The notes beneath the pieces are model-generated. The model did no database searches and was not told the DNA's origin. It worked only from the letters and a program-made list of their open reading frames with translations. Both the position numbers and the translations under genes were made by a program. A DNA stretch of 64,000 nucleotides from assembly GCF_003611695.1 (NCBI RefSeq), contig NZ_RAWE01000015.1:22448-86447 (forward strand), in the 5' to 3' direction. Below are positions 25,253 to 35,076 of this stretch, piece after piece. Each line of letters starts with the position of its first letter. The first letter of the stretch is position 1. Source of the DNA: Corallococcus carmarthensis (GTDB taxonomy: Bacteria; Myxococcota; Myxococcia; Myxococcales; Myxococcaceae).

Positions 25253-26686
25253 ATGACCACCGCGACGCCGCTGCCGGCCTCCCCTCCCCCTCCGGCCTGG
25301 AACCGGGCCTTCCGAAACATCTCCCGCCAGCACGGCTTCCAACCCCTGCGGGTGGAGGGCCACATCCCCGAGGGCCTCCGCGGGACGCTGTTCCGCCTGG
25401 GCGCGTGGACGTTCGACGTGCACGGGGCCCCGCTCCAGCACTGGTTCGATGGTGACGGCGGCGTGATGGGCGTGCGCTTCGGGCCCGACGGCGTCCAAGG
25501 CGCGGCCCGGCTCGTGGACTCGCGCACCATGGTCACGGAGCGCAAGGCGGGCCGGCAGCTCTACGGCAGCTACGCCATGCCCACGCCGCTGCGCAACAAG
25601 CTGCTCAACCCCCAGAAGAACAACGCCAACACGGCGCTGTTGCCGTGGAACGGCCGGCTGTACGCGCTGCACGAGCCGAACCTCCCCGTGGAGCTGTCCC
25701 TGGAGGACCTGACCACCCTGGGCGAGACGAACCTCGACGGCACCGTGCTGAAGTCGTTCTCCGCGCACCCCCACCGCGTCCCGTCGCGAGGGACGCGGTA
25801 CAACTTCGGCCAGCACCACGGCCGGGTGAACACGCTGGAGCTGTACGCCCTGCCGGATGACGGCAAGGCGCGGCACATGGGGTCCGTGCCGCTGCCCGGC
25901 GCGACCATGGTCCATGACTTCACCGTCACCGACCGCTACCTCATCTTCTTCCTGCCGGCGATGCGCATCGACGTCTTGAAGATGCTGCTGCGCATCGGCG
26001 CGTTCGCGAACAACGTCTCCTTCCGGCCGGGCGCGGCGTCGGAGGTACTGGTGGTGCCCATCGACGACGTGGCGCACCCCATCCGCATCCCCGCCGACTC
26101 CTTCTTCAACTGGCACTTCTCCAACGCGTACGAGGACGGCGACACGCTGGTGGTGGACTACGTGCGCTACCCCGACTTCGCCTCCAACCAGTGGCTGGGG
26201 GACCTGCTGCGCGGCAACCCGTCCACCGACGCCGACGGCATGCTCCACCGCGCGCGCATCGACCTGAAGGCCCGCACGTTCCGCAGCGAGCCCCTGCTGG
26301 ACCTGAGCTGCGAGTTCCCCCGCGTCGCCCCCAGCGTGGAGTGCCGGCCGTACCAGACGGTCTACCTGGGCGCGCACGGCACCCACGAGGCCCGCCGCGG
26401 CCTCTACGACGCGCTGGTGCGGCTGGACCTGGGCACCGGCCGCGTGACGCGGGCCGCGCTGGAAGCAGGCCAGTACCCCTCCGAGCCCGTCTTCGTGCCC
26501 CGCCCCGGCTCGCGGGCCGAGGACGACGGCTGGCTGCTCACCCAGGTCTTCGACACGAAGACAGACACCACCCACGTGGCCGTGCTGGACGCCGAGCGGC
26601 TGGACGCGGGTCCCGTGGCGCGCTGCCACTTCGAGCACGCCCTGCCCCCCACGTTCCACGGCACGTTCGTCCCCACCGGGAGCTGA
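25253..26686 (+). CDS. Carotenoid cleavage oxygenase (RPE65 family)
   Basis: 477 residues, ATG 25253. Members cleave or isomerise carotenoids, retinoids or stilbenes with a non-haem iron held by four histidines. These appear as FSAHPHR, MVHDF, FNWHFSNAYE and FHGTF near the C-terminus; the opening GTLFRLG and WFDGDG blocks are also typical. Length matches bacterial members. Myxobacteria make carotenoids, so apocarotenoid production is plausible; cleavage position cannot be read from sequence. Follows the small membrane-protein gene by 40 bp and ends 18 bp from the convergent regulator gene. Confidence 0.9.
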   Translation: MTTATPLPASPPPPAWNRAFRNISRQHGFQPLRVEGHIPEGLRGTLFRLGAWTFDVHGAPLQHWFDGDGGVMGVRFGPDGVQGAARLVDSRTMVTERKAGRQLYGSYAMPTPLRNKLLNPQKNNANTALLPWNGRLYALHEPNLPVELSLEDLTTLGETNLDGTVLKSFSAHPHRVPSRGTRYNFGQHHGRVNTLELYALPDDGKARHMGSVPLPGATMVHDFTVTDRYLIFFLPAMRIDVLKMLLRIGAFANNVSFRPGAASEVLVVPIDDVAHPIRIPADSFFNWHFSNAYEDGDTLVVDYVRYPDFASNQWLGDLLRGNPSTDADGMLHRARIDLKARTFRSEPLLDLSCEFPRVAPSVECRPYQTVYLGAHGTHEARRGLYDALVRLDLGTGRVTRAALEAGQYPSEPVFVPRPGSRAEDDGWLLTQVFDTKTDTTHVAVLDAERLDAGPVARCHFEHALPPTFHGTFVPTGS

Positions 26687-26704
26687 GCCTCCGGCGGAGC
26701 GGGC

Positions 26705-29467
26705 TCAGAGGGTCCGCTCCAGCCGCTCCCGCGCCTTCACGATGGCGGCGGTGCGGGTCGTCACGTCCAGCTTCGCGAACACGTTGCGCAGGTGCCACTT
26801 CGTGGTGGAGAGCGCCACGTTGGAGCGCTCGCTGATCTCCTGGTTGCTCAGCCCCTGGGCCAGGAGCTTGAGCATCTGGAGCTCCCGCTCGGTGAGCGGC
26901 TCCAGCGGTGCGCTGGGCAAGGGCGCGAACGGTGTCTGTCCGACGGTGCCCAGGGACAGCAGGTCCTGGTAGCGCTCCGTGTAGCGGGCCGGCAGCACGT
27001 GGCTCAGCTTGCGCTGCGTGGCGGCCGCGACGATGACCTCCTGCAACCCCGGTGTCTCGTCGAACACGCCCCGGCTGAAGCCGAATCGGGGCACCAGCGC
27101 GAAGCCCCGGTTCACCGCGGCGAACGCCGCCGTGGGGTCTCCGGCGCGCCAATGACATACCGCCAGCGCGGCCAGCAGCGCTGTCTCCCGGGCCACGCAG
27201 CCCGCGTCATGCGCGCTGGCCCGCAGCGTCTCCAACAGCCCGTGTGCCCGGTCGTGCCGCCCGCGCGCCATCAACACCCAGGCCTGCGCCACCCCCAGGT
27301 GCTCCCAGGCCTCGTCGTAGAAGCGCCGCTCGCTCCACTCGCCCCGGCGCATGCGCTCGCCCAAGCCAAACTCCTGGGCCACCGCCTTCATCCGCGCGGG
27401 GGATTGCTCCACCAGGGACAGGCGGATCTTCTCCCCGCAGACATGGGCCAGGAAGCGCGTCTGATGTCCGCACTCGAGCACGCTGTGCAGGTAGTCCAGC
27501 AGCTGCCAGGCCTCCGCGTACTTGCCCCGAATCGTCTTGATGCGGGCCAGCACCAGGTAGGCCATCGCGAAGGTCTCGAACACCGCCGCCTGGGACAGCA
27601 GCGGGAGGACCTCGATGCAGAGCGCCTCGGCCTCGTCCAGCCGGTTCTGATCGTATCGGGTGTTGGCCAGCGCCGTCGCCGCGTTCACCCACACCGGGTT
27701 GCGCCGTCCCCGGCTCGCGCGCTCGAACGCCGCCTCGCACCGGTCCGACGCGTCCTTCAGGTTGCCCTGCGCCCGGTCCGCCAGGACGATGAGGACGTCC
27801 GTGTAGCCCACCATGTATGGGTTGTTCAGCCCCTGCAGCGTCTCGCGCGCGACGGACGCGAGCCGGCGCATCGCATCGAACCGGTTCAGCCGGAGCGCCT
27901 GGTACGCCTTCGCCGCCAGCACCGCGCCCGCCATGAAGACGTCCGGGTCTTCCTCCCCCGGTGACGCCTCCAGCTCCAGGCCGGAGCCCGCTGCCGAGTC
28001 CGACAGGACGGCGTGCAGCAGCGCGAGCCGGGAGAGCTGCCGCGACAGCCGCTCGCGCTCCGGATCCGCTGGCGCGGTCTGGAGCCGGCGCTGCGCGTCC
28101 TGCAGGGCCAGGGAGGCAGGCGTGAAGCCGCGGGACAGGATGAGGCACGCGATGCGCGCCACGCAGAGGGCCGGCGAACAGAAGGCCTCCTCCGGCGTCA
28201 GCTTCGCCGTCCAATGGAGCACGGAGGCAATCTCGCCCTCGCGCATCCACGCCTCCACGCAGCGGGCCGTGAGCGCCATGCACCAGCCCCGGTCTCCGGA
28301 CGCGAACGCGTGCGTCAGGGCCTCGTCTGGCATCTCGTGCTCGGCGAACCACGCGCTGGCCGCGCGGTGCAGCCGGGGGATGCGGTCGCCGTACGTGCAC
28401 GCGAGCTGGGTGCGCAGGAAGTCGAGGAACAGCGGGTGGTACCGGTACCACTGGTGCTGCGTGTCGAGCGACTGGATGAACAACTGCGCCCGCTCCAGCT
28501 CCGCCAGCAGCGCCGGCCCGTGGGTGATGCCCGGGAGCGCGTTGCACAGCTCGCCGTTGAGCCGGTCCACCACCGAGCTCAGCACCAGGAACGCGTGCAC
28601 CTCTTCCGTCTGCTCGCGCAGCACCACGTCCGCGAGGTACCTCGCCACGTCGTGGTTGGAGCCGATGGCCTTGCGGAGCGCGTCGCTCACGCTGGCGTGC
28701 TCGCCCGCCGTCAGCAGGGCCAGCTTCACGCCGGCCACCCAGCCCTCGGTGCGCGCGCGCAGGTACTCGACGTCCTCGGGTTTCAGCGCGGCGCCGCACA
28801 GGCGCTGACCCAGCTCGTGGATGGCATTCCCATCCAGGCCCAGGTCGCGGCTGTCGAGCGTCACCAGCTGCTCGGTGAGCTTCAGCTTCGCCAGGTCCAG
28901 CTCGGGCGGGCCGCGCGACGAGACGATCCAGTGCACGTGCGGCGGAGCGTGATCCAACAGATACGAGAAGGCCCGCACCAGCGCGCGCTCCCGCAGGACG
29001 TGGAAGTCATCAATGACGACGACGAGCTCGCGCCCCAGGTTCCACAGGCTCCGCAGCACCACCGTCGTCGCATGGTCCAGCGGCAGCGCCACCTGCGCAT
29101 CCAGCTGGCTGGCGATGTACGCGTCGAACTCCGGGGCCGCGCGGCGGATGGCCCCGACGAGGTACGAGAAGAAGCGCTCCGGAGCGTTGTCCCGCTCATC
29201 GAGCGACAGCCACGCGAGCAACCGCGCCCCGCGCACCTCGCGGTACCACTGCGTCAGCAGCGTCGTCTTGCCCGAGCCCAGCGGCGCGGTCACCAGCACG
29301 AGCTTGCCGCCAACACCCCGGTCGATCTTCCGGAGCGCCGCGCTCCGCGACACGAGCACCGACGCCGTCTGCGGCGGCGCGAGCTTCGTCGGCAGCAGGT
29401 GTGAGAGCGGGTCGCCCACCGGCGCTGGCGCGACAGGGCCCCCCAGCGCATTTCGAGAGCTCGGCAT
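26705..29467 (-). CDS. MalT-like LuxR-family transcriptional activator
   Basis: 920 residues from the ATG ending at 29467; the longer frame upstream is a chance extension. The layout is that of MalT (STAND ATPase): Walker A APLGSGKTTL (61-70), Walker B LVVVIDDFHVL, a long helical TPR-like sensor region (about 350-800), and a C-terminal LuxR helix-turn-helix (LTERELQMLKLLAQG, NQEISERSNVALSTTKWHLRNVFAKL). These proteins bind DNA after ligand- and ATP-driven oligomerisation. The ligand is unknown. It is convergent with the carotenoid oxygenase and divergent from the cytochrome-type gene (226-bp gap 29468-29693), either of which may be a target. Confidence 0.88.
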   Translation of the reverse strand: MPSSRNALGGPVAPAPVGDPLSHLLPTKLAPPQTASVLVSRSAALRKIDRGVGGKLVLVTAPLGSGKTTLLTQWYREVRGARLLAWLSLDERDNAPERFFSYLVGAIRRAAPEFDAYIASQLDAQVALPLDHATTVVLRSLWNLGRELVVVIDDFHVLRERALVRAFSYLLDHAPPHVHWIVSSRGPPELDLAKLKLTEQLVTLDSRDLGLDGNAIHELGQRLCGAALKPEDVEYLRARTEGWVAGVKLALLTAGEHASVSDALRKAIGSNHDVARYLADVVLREQTEEVHAFLVLSSVVDRLNGELCNALPGITHGPALLAELERAQLFIQSLDTQHQWYRYHPLFLDFLRTQLACTYGDRIPRLHRAASAWFAEHEMPDEALTHAFASGDRGWCMALTARCVEAWMREGEIASVLHWTAKLTPEEAFCSPALCVARIACLILSRGFTPASLALQDAQRRLQTAPADPERERLSRQLSRLALLHAVLSDSAAGSGLELEASPGEEDPDVFMAGAVLAAKAYQALRLNRFDAMRRLASVARETLQGLNNPYMVGYTDVLIVLADRAQGNLKDASDRCEAAFERASRGRRNPVWVNAATALANTRYDQNRLDEAEALCIEVLPLLSQAAVFETFAMAYLVLARIKTIRGKYAEAWQLLDYLHSVLECGHQTRFLAHVCGEKIRLSLVEQSPARMKAVAQEFGLGERMRRGEWSERRFYDEAWEHLGVAQAWVLMARGRHDRAHGLLETLRASAHDAGCVARETALLAALAVCHWRAGDPTAAFAAVNRGFALVPRFGFSRGVFDETPGLQEVIVAAATQRKLSHVLPARYTERYQDLLSLGTVGQTPFAPLPSAPLEPLTERELQMLKLLAQGLSNQEISERSNVALSTTKWHLRNVFAKLDVTTRTAAIVKARERLERTL

Positions 29468-29693
29468 GGGCACGTTCCCCCGGTGACCGATTGCAATGCC
29501 AAGTAGACCACGGGCGCCCCCCCTGGGGACCGGGGCGCCTTCCCGCACAGCGTCAAACAGCGAACGCCGCGATGCGTCACCCTCTGGGGGCATGCGTTCC
29601 CCTCCCGCCCCCTCCCTTCGGAGGGGGCGATGTCCTGGCGGCGGCTGGTAATTCCGACTGTGCAGTTCTTCCCTGCTCCCCCAGGAGGTCCCC

Positions 29694-32579
29694 ATGGTCC
29701 GCATCCCGCAAGTGGGCATGAGCAAGAACCGGTGGCGCGCCCGAGCCGGTCTGCTGTGCGCCGCCGTGTCGCTGTTCGCCTCATCCCGTGCCGCTGCCCA
29801 GGCGCCCTCGTTCATCGAGTTCGAGAGCGCGCACGTGCGTCCGTTGGCCCTCTCTCCCGACGGGACGAAGCTGTTCGCCGTCAACACGCCGGACAACCGC
29901 CTGGAGGTCTTCAACGTCACCAGCGGGGGCCTGTCGCTCGCCGCCGAGGTCCCGGTGGGGCTGGAGCCGGTGTCGGTCGCCGTGCGCGGCAACACCGAGG
30001 TCTGGGTGGTCAACCACCTGTCCGACAGCATCAGCGTGGTGAGCGTGAGCGGCACGCCGCACGTGGTGCGCACGCTGCTCGTGGGTGACGAGCCGCGCGA
30101 CGTCGTGTTCGCCGGCGCCAACGGCTATGCGTTCATCTCCACCGCGCACCGGGGCCAGCAGCGCACGGATCCGTCCATCGCGTCCGTGCCCGGCGCGGGG
30201 GATCCGCAGCTCATCACGCCGGGCGTGGGCCGCGCGGACGTCTGGGTCTTCAACCCCGCCGCGCTGGGGACGACGCTGGGCGGGACGCCCGTCCGCATCC
30301 TGACGCTCTTCGGCGACACGCCGCGAGGCCTCGCCGTCAGCCCGGACAAGAAGACGGTCTACGCGGCCATCGCGCAGTCCGGCAACCGCACGACGACCAT
30401 CAACATGGACAGCGTGTGTGACGGCTTCGGCAGCGCGGGCGTGTGTCTGGTCCAGCCGGACACGTTCCCGTGGGGCAACAACCTCTTCCTGGGCGGCCTG
30501 CCCGGTCCGTCCACGAACGCCGAGGGCGCGAAGGCGCCGGAGACGGGCCTCATCGTCAAGTGGAACAGCAGCCTCAGCCGCTGGGAGGACACGCTCGGCC
30601 GCAACTGGAACAACGGCGTGCGCTTCAACCTGCCGGACAAGGACGTCTTCGCCATCGACGCGGACGGCCTGCAGCAGAAGGCGTTCTACACGGGCGTGGG
30701 AACGACCGTCTTCAACCTGGCCACCAACCCGAAGACGGGCGTGGTGTACGCGACCAACAGCGACGCCAACAACCTCACCCGCTTCGAAGGTCCCGGCGCC
30801 TTCGGTGGCAGCACGGTGCAAGGCAACATCGCGAAGATGCGCATCACCGTCATCAAGGGGACGGCGGTGACGCCGCGCCACCTGAACAAGCACCTCGACT
30901 ATTCGAAGCTGGCCGGCTCCCCCGGCTTCGACCCCACGGCCCGCAACCACAGCCTCTCCACCCCCACGGAGATGGCCATCTCGGGTGACGGCGCGAAGCT
31001 GTACGTGGCCGCGTTCAGCTCCAGCAAGGTCGGCGTCTTCGACACCGCGGCGCTGGAGGCGGACACCTTCAACCCCCGGACGGCGAGCGCCAACTACATC
31101 CCGGTGAGCGGCGGCGGTCCCAGCGGCCTGGTGCTGGACGAGGCGCGCAACCGGCTCTACGTGATGACCCGCTTCGACAACGCGGTGAAGGTCATCGACC
31201 TCGCCACGAAGAGCCAGGTGGCCTCGGCGGCGCTCTACAACCCCGAACCCGACTCCGTCGTGCAGGGCCGCCCGTTCCTCTACGACGCGAACTTCTCCTC
31301 GGCCAACGGCGAGGCCTCCTGCGCCAGCTGCCACATCTTCGGCGACAAGGACGAGCTCGCCTGGGACCTGGGCAATCCGGACGATGGGGTGACGACCAAC
31401 GCCATCGACAAGCGCCTCGCGAGCAGCCTGGAGATTGGCGCGTTCCGTCTGCTCACCGGCCACCCGAGCTCGGACATCAACGGCACCGGCAACCAGAACT
31501 CCTTCCACCCGATGAAGGGGCCCATGACGACGCAGACCCTGCGCGGCATGTCCACCTCGGGCGCCATGCACTGGCGCGGAGACCGTTCCACGGGCTTCTT
31601 CGGCAGCGGTGCGTACGACGAGGCCCTGTCGTTCAAGAACTTCGTCGTCGCCTTCCCGGGGCTGCTGGGCCGCGCGGATCAGCCCACCGAGGCGGAGATG
31701 AACAAGTTCACGAACTTCCAGCTCCAGGTGCAGCTGCCGCCGAATCCCATCCGCAACCTGGACAACTCGCTCACCTCGACGCAGGCGGCCGGCCGCGACT
31801 TCTTCTTCGGAAGCCGCCGCGTGGACGGCCTGGCGATTGGCACCAACACCGGCTTCAACTGCAATGGCTGTCACACCATTGACGCCGCGCAGGGCTTCTT
31901 CGGCACCGACGGCCACTCCAGCTTCGAGGGAATCAGCCAGATCATGAAGATTCCCCACGTGCGCAACATGTACACGAAGGTCGGCATGTTCGGCTTCCCG
32001 GACAACAGCTTCTTCCAGCACCCGGACACCGGGCCCACGGGAGACCAGATCCGCGGCTTCGGCTTCACGCACGACGGCGCGGTGGACACGCTGTTCCGCT
32101 TCTTCAGCGCCATCGTCTTCTCCAACACCAGCATCGGTGGGCCGCTGGTGGGCTTCCGCAACGACACCGACCGCCGTGGCGTGGAGGCCTTCATGATGGC
32201 GGCGGACTCCGACCTGGCGCCCATCGTGGGTCAGCAGGTGACGCTCACGGCGACGAACGCCTCCGTGGTGGGAGCGCGCATCGACCTGCTGCTCGCGCGT
32301 GCGCAGGCGCCGTTCGTGTCGAAGGTGCTCGGCGGCTCCACGTATGAGGCCGACCTGGTGGCGAAGGCCGCCATCGGCACCCGCGTGAAGGGCTTCCTGT
32401 TCGACCGCGTGGCGGGCACGTGGAAGCCCGACGACGGCACCGCCAACCTCACCACCGCGGCCTTGCGCGCGCTGGCGAACACGCTGGGCCAGGAGGTGAC
32501 CTTCACCGCGGTGCCTCCGGGCTCCGGCACGCGCATCGCGCTGGACCGGAACCTGGATGGCAGGCTCGACGGCCAGTAG
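29694..32579 (+). CDS. Beta-propeller plus dihaem cytochrome c peroxidase-like protein
   Basis: 961 residues, ATG 29694 preceded by AGGAGG. Signal peptide ends near AAAQAPS. Residues ~40-520 are a YncE/NHL-like seven-bladed propeller (LALSPDGTKLFAVNTPDN, GLAVSPDKKTVYAAI). Residues ~530-880 carry two haem c sites, CASCH and CNGCH, arranged as in the MauG/cytochrome c peroxidase superfamily. Likely an exported electron-transfer or oxidative enzyme at the cell surface. Similar propeller-cytochrome fusions occur in other soil bacteria; their substrate is unknown. Followed by a strong terminator. Confidence 0.82.
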   Translation: MVRIPQVGMSKNRWRARAGLLCAAVSLFASSRAAAQAPSFIEFESAHVRPLALSPDGTKLFAVNTPDNRLEVFNVTSGGLSLAAEVPVGLEPVSVAVRGNTEVWVVNHLSDSISVVSVSGTPHVVRTLLVGDEPRDVVFAGANGYAFISTAHRGQQRTDPSIASVPGAGDPQLITPGVGRADVWVFNPAALGTTLGGTPVRILTLFGDTPRGLAVSPDKKTVYAAIAQSGNRTTTINMDSVCDGFGSAGVCLVQPDTFPWGNNLFLGGLPGPSTNAEGAKAPETGLIVKWNSSLSRWEDTLGRNWNNGVRFNLPDKDVFAIDADGLQQKAFYTGVGTTVFNLATNPKTGVVYATNSDANNLTRFEGPGAFGGSTVQGNIAKMRITVIKGTAVTPRHLNKHLDYSKLAGSPGFDPTARNHSLSTPTEMAISGDGAKLYVAAFSSSKVGVFDTAALEADTFNPRTASANYIPVSGGGPSGLVLDEARNRLYVMTRFDNAVKVIDLATKSQVASAALYNPEPDSVVQGRPFLYDANFSSANGEASCASCHIFGDKDELAWDLGNPDDGVTTNAIDKRLASSLEIGAFRLLTGHPSSDINGTGNQNSFHPMKGPMTTQTLRGMSTSGAMHWRGDRSTGFFGSGAYDEALSFKNFVVAFPGLLGRADQPTEAEMNKFTNFQLQVQLPPNPIRNLDNSLTSTQAAGRDFFFGSRRVDGLAIGTNTGFNCNGCHTIDAAQGFFGTDGHSSFEGISQIMKIPHVRNMYTKVGMFGFPDNSFFQHPDTGPTGDQIRGFGFTHDGAVDTLFRFFSAIVFSNTSIGGPLVGFRNDTDRRGVEAFMMAADSDLAPIVGQQVTLTATNASVVGARIDLLLARAQAPFVSKVLGGSTYEADLVAKAAIGTRVKGFLFDRVAGTWKPDDGTANLTTAALRALANTLGQEVTFTAVPPGSGTRIALDRNLDGRLDGQ

Positions 32580-32603
32580 CTGACAGCTGTTCGTGGCCCC
32601 CCT

Positions 32604-32643
32604 GCCCCGCTTCTCCGGTGACCCCGGGGAGGCGGGGCTTTTT
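32604..32643 (+). terminator. Intrinsic terminator
   Basis: 13-bp GC-rich stem (32604-32616 with 32626-32638, two G-U pairs) followed directly by TTTTT. It ends the cytochrome gene; the facing helicase gene ends 20 bp further on. Confidence 0.8.
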
Positions 32644-32663
32644 CGCGCCGTGAAGCAGGAGCG

Positions 32664-33932
32664 CTACGGCTTGCGCTTCGGGGGAGGGGCAGCGGCGGCG
32701 GCGGCTTCGCGCAGCTTGTCCTTCTTGCTCTTGCGCCGGCCCTTCACGCCGCCGTTCGGATCCAGCGCCGGTGCGGCGGGCCCGGCCGTCTCCACCGGTT
32801 CGAATCCGGCCACCTGCTCTCGCGCGACGGTGAGGTGGTTCCGCTTCTCGATGAGACGGAAGTGGGCCTCGGTGTCCGCGCTGACGAAGCTGATCGCCAC
32901 GCCCTGTTCGCCCGCGCGCCCCGTGCGGCCGATGCGATGCACGTAGTCCACGGTAGAACGGGGCAGGTCGTAGTTCACGACCGCGGGCAGTCCCACGATG
33001 TCCAGGCCGCGTGCGGCGACGTCGGTGGCAACGAGGACGCGCACGCGCTTCGCCTTGAAGTCCGCGAGCGCCTGCGTGCGGGCCCCCTGGCTGAGTTCTC
33101 CGTGCAGCGACGTCGCGGTGATGCCGGCGCGGTTGAGCTTCAACGCGACATGGTCCGCCGCGTAGCGGCTGGCGACGAAGGTGAGGACATGGGACCACGC
33201 GTGGGTTTCCAGCAGGTGCCTCAGGAGCATCGTGCGCCGGGGCACATCCACCTGGATGGCCCGCTGGGCGATGAGGTCCGCGGAGGGCAGCCCCCCGTCA
33301 TCGACGTCGATGCGCGTGGGCTCATGCAGGAGCCGCTCCGCGAACGTGCTCACCGCGGGCGGGAACGTGGCGGAGAACAGCAGGTTCTGGCGGCGCGCGG
33401 GCAGGAGCGCGAGCAGGCGGTTGAGCTCGTCGGCGAAGCCCAGGGAGAACAACCGGTCGGCCTCGTCGAGCACCAGCGTCTCCACCTGGCCCAGCCGGAG
33501 TGCGTTCTGCTCCACGAGGTCCAGCGCGCGGCCCGGGGTGGCCACGACGACGTCCGCGCCGCCTCGGAGCGCCAGCATCTGCGGGTTCGCGGAGACGCCG
33601 CCGACCGCGAGGCAGGTCTTCAGCGGCTTCTTCAAGTGACGGCCATACCGCTGGAGGGAGTCGACGATCTGGGCGGCGAGTTCCCGCGTAGGGACCAGGA
33701 TGAAGGCCCGCACCGGCCGGACCGCTCCACCCGGGCGCGCCCGCAGGGCCTCCAGGATGGGCAGCAGGAACGCGGCGGTCTTCCCCGAGCCGGTCTTCGC
33801 CGAAGCCTGGACGTCGCCGCCGCGCAGCACCACGGGAATGGTCGCGCGCTGCACCGGCGTGGGTTCGTCGTATCCGAGTTCGGCCACGGCGCGGGTGAGC
33901 GCGTCCGACAGGCCGAGCGAAGCAAAGGTCAT
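32664..33932 (-). CDS. DEAD-box RNA helicase (RhlE-like)
   Basis: 422 residues from the ATG ending at 33932. All helicase motifs are present: GYDEPTPVQ (Q motif), ASAKTGSGKT (I), PTRELAAQI (Ia), TPGRALDL (Ib), DEAD (II), SAT (III) and HRIGRTGRAG (VI). A short basic, Lys/Ala-rich tail (GRRKSKKDKLREAAAAAAPPPKR-type) replaces any RNA-recognition domain. ATP-dependent unwinding of structured RNA in ribosome assembly or mRNA decay is the usual role of the RhlE group. Confidence 0.92.
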   Translation of the reverse strand: MTFASLGLSDALTRAVAELGYDEPTPVQRATIPVVLRGGDVQASAKTGSGKTAAFLLPILEALRARPGGAVRPVRAFILVPTRELAAQIVDSLQRYGRHLKKPLKTCLAVGGVSANPQMLALRGGADVVVATPGRALDLVEQNALRLGQVETLVLDEADRLFSLGFADELNRLLALLPARRQNLLFSATFPPAVSTFAERLLHEPTRIDVDDGGLPSADLIAQRAIQVDVPRRTMLLRHLLETHAWSHVLTFVASRYAADHVALKLNRAGITATSLHGELSQGARTQALADFKAKRVRVLVATDVAARGLDIVGLPAVVNYDLPRSTVDYVHRIGRTGRAGEQGVAISFVSADTEAHFRLIEKRNHLTVAREQVAGFEPVETAGPAAPALDPNGGVKGRRKSKKDKLREAAAAAAPPPKRKP

Positions 33933-34059
33933 GGGAGGGGAGCCTTGGGGTGGCACGACACGCCGGGAGCCTATCCTGCCCCGGCGCCACCCGCGCGGTC
34001 GCATGCGCGTGCAGGGCGGGTAGACCGAACGGCGCCCGCCCCGGGAACGCCCTGGAGCA

Positions 34060-34971
34060 TCAACGTGAGGTCAGGGTCGCGCTCCATTGCTTGACCATCA
34101 GGTCGATGAAGCGCCGCACCTTCGCCGGCAGGTGCCGTTTGCTCGGGTAGATCGCCATGATCGGGACGAACTCCGTCTCGCAGGATGGCAGCAGCGCCTT
34201 GAGCCGCCCGCTCTCCAGGTCCTGGTCGACCAGGAAGCTGGGGAGGTAGGCGATGCCCAGTCCCGCGACGGCCGCGTCCCGGATGGCCTCACCACTGTCG
34301 AGCCGCAGGCGGCTTCGTCCCTCCACCTTCACCGGTGAGCCGCCCTTCTGGCGCAGATACCAGGGCTGTCGTCGCGTCCGGCTGCTGAAGACCAGGCACT
34401 CATGCGCCGCGAGCTCCTCCAGCGTGCGGGGTTCACCGCGCGCCTCCAGGTAGGCAGGCGCGGCGCAGACGAACACCGGGTGCCGAGCCACGACCCGGGA
34501 AACCAGACGTGTATCGGCGCTGGACGCATTGATGCGCACGGCCAGGTCGTAGCCCTCCTCGATGATGTCCGTGACGCGATCGGTGAAGCTCACCTCCGCC
34601 TGCACCTCGGGCCAGGTCCGCAGATAGTCCCGCAGCAAGGGGAGGACGTGCAGCTTGCCGAACGCGGCGGGCAGGGTGAGCCGCAGCACTCCTCGCGGAG
34701 TGCCGGTGTGCTGCCCGACGCTGGCTTCCGCGTCGTCCAGGGCCGCCAGGACTTGGAGGCAATGCTCATGGAAGACGCGGCCCTCGTCGGTGAGGCTGAG
34801 CTGACGCGTCGTGCGGTTGAGCAGGCGCACCCCCAGGCGGGATTCCAATCGGGCCAAGGCCTTGCCAGCCGCCGAGCGAGTCAGGCCGAGAGCCTGCCCA
34901 CCGCCCACGAAGCTGCCCGCGTCCACGACGGCCATGAAGGCGAAGATCTCATCCAGCTGGGCGCGTTTCAT
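34060..34971 (-). CDS. LysR-family regulator
   Basis: 303 residues from the ATG ending at 34971. N-terminal winged helix (about 1-60: FMAVVDAGSFVGGGQALGLTRSAAGKALARLE) and C-terminal substrate-binding fold (about 90-300), as in LysR proteins of the AaeR/DmlR-like group. It is divergent from the Rid gene with 105 bp between the starts, the classical arrangement for a LysR regulator and its target. Effector unknown. Confidence 0.9.
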   Translation of the reverse strand: MKRAQLDEIFAFMAVVDAGSFVGGGQALGLTRSAAGKALARLESRLGVRLLNRTTRQLSLTDEGRVFHEHCLQVLAALDDAEASVGQHTGTPRGVLRLTLPAAFGKLHVLPLLRDYLRTWPEVQAEVSFTDRVTDIIEEGYDLAVRINASSADTRLVSRVVARHPVFVCAAPAYLEARGEPRTLEELAAHECLVFSSRTRRQPWYLRQKGGSPVKVEGRSRLRLDSGEAIRDAAVAGLGIAYLPSFLVDQDLESGRLKALLPSCETEFVPIMAIYPSKRHLPAKVRRFIDLMVKQWSATLTSR

Positions 34972-35076
34972 CGATGGCGATCCATTGTAGTGAGCGCATC
35001 GCCGGAGAGGGGAACGCCGTTCGTCAATGGCCCCGGTATATGAGCCCGGCACTCACCTCCCCTCTGGAGCTCATCC

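Noticed and set aside
29781..32072. 763-codon open frame opposite the propeller-cytochrome gene
   Set aside because: Antisense shadow; composition of random Arg/Val/His-rich peptide and no start context.
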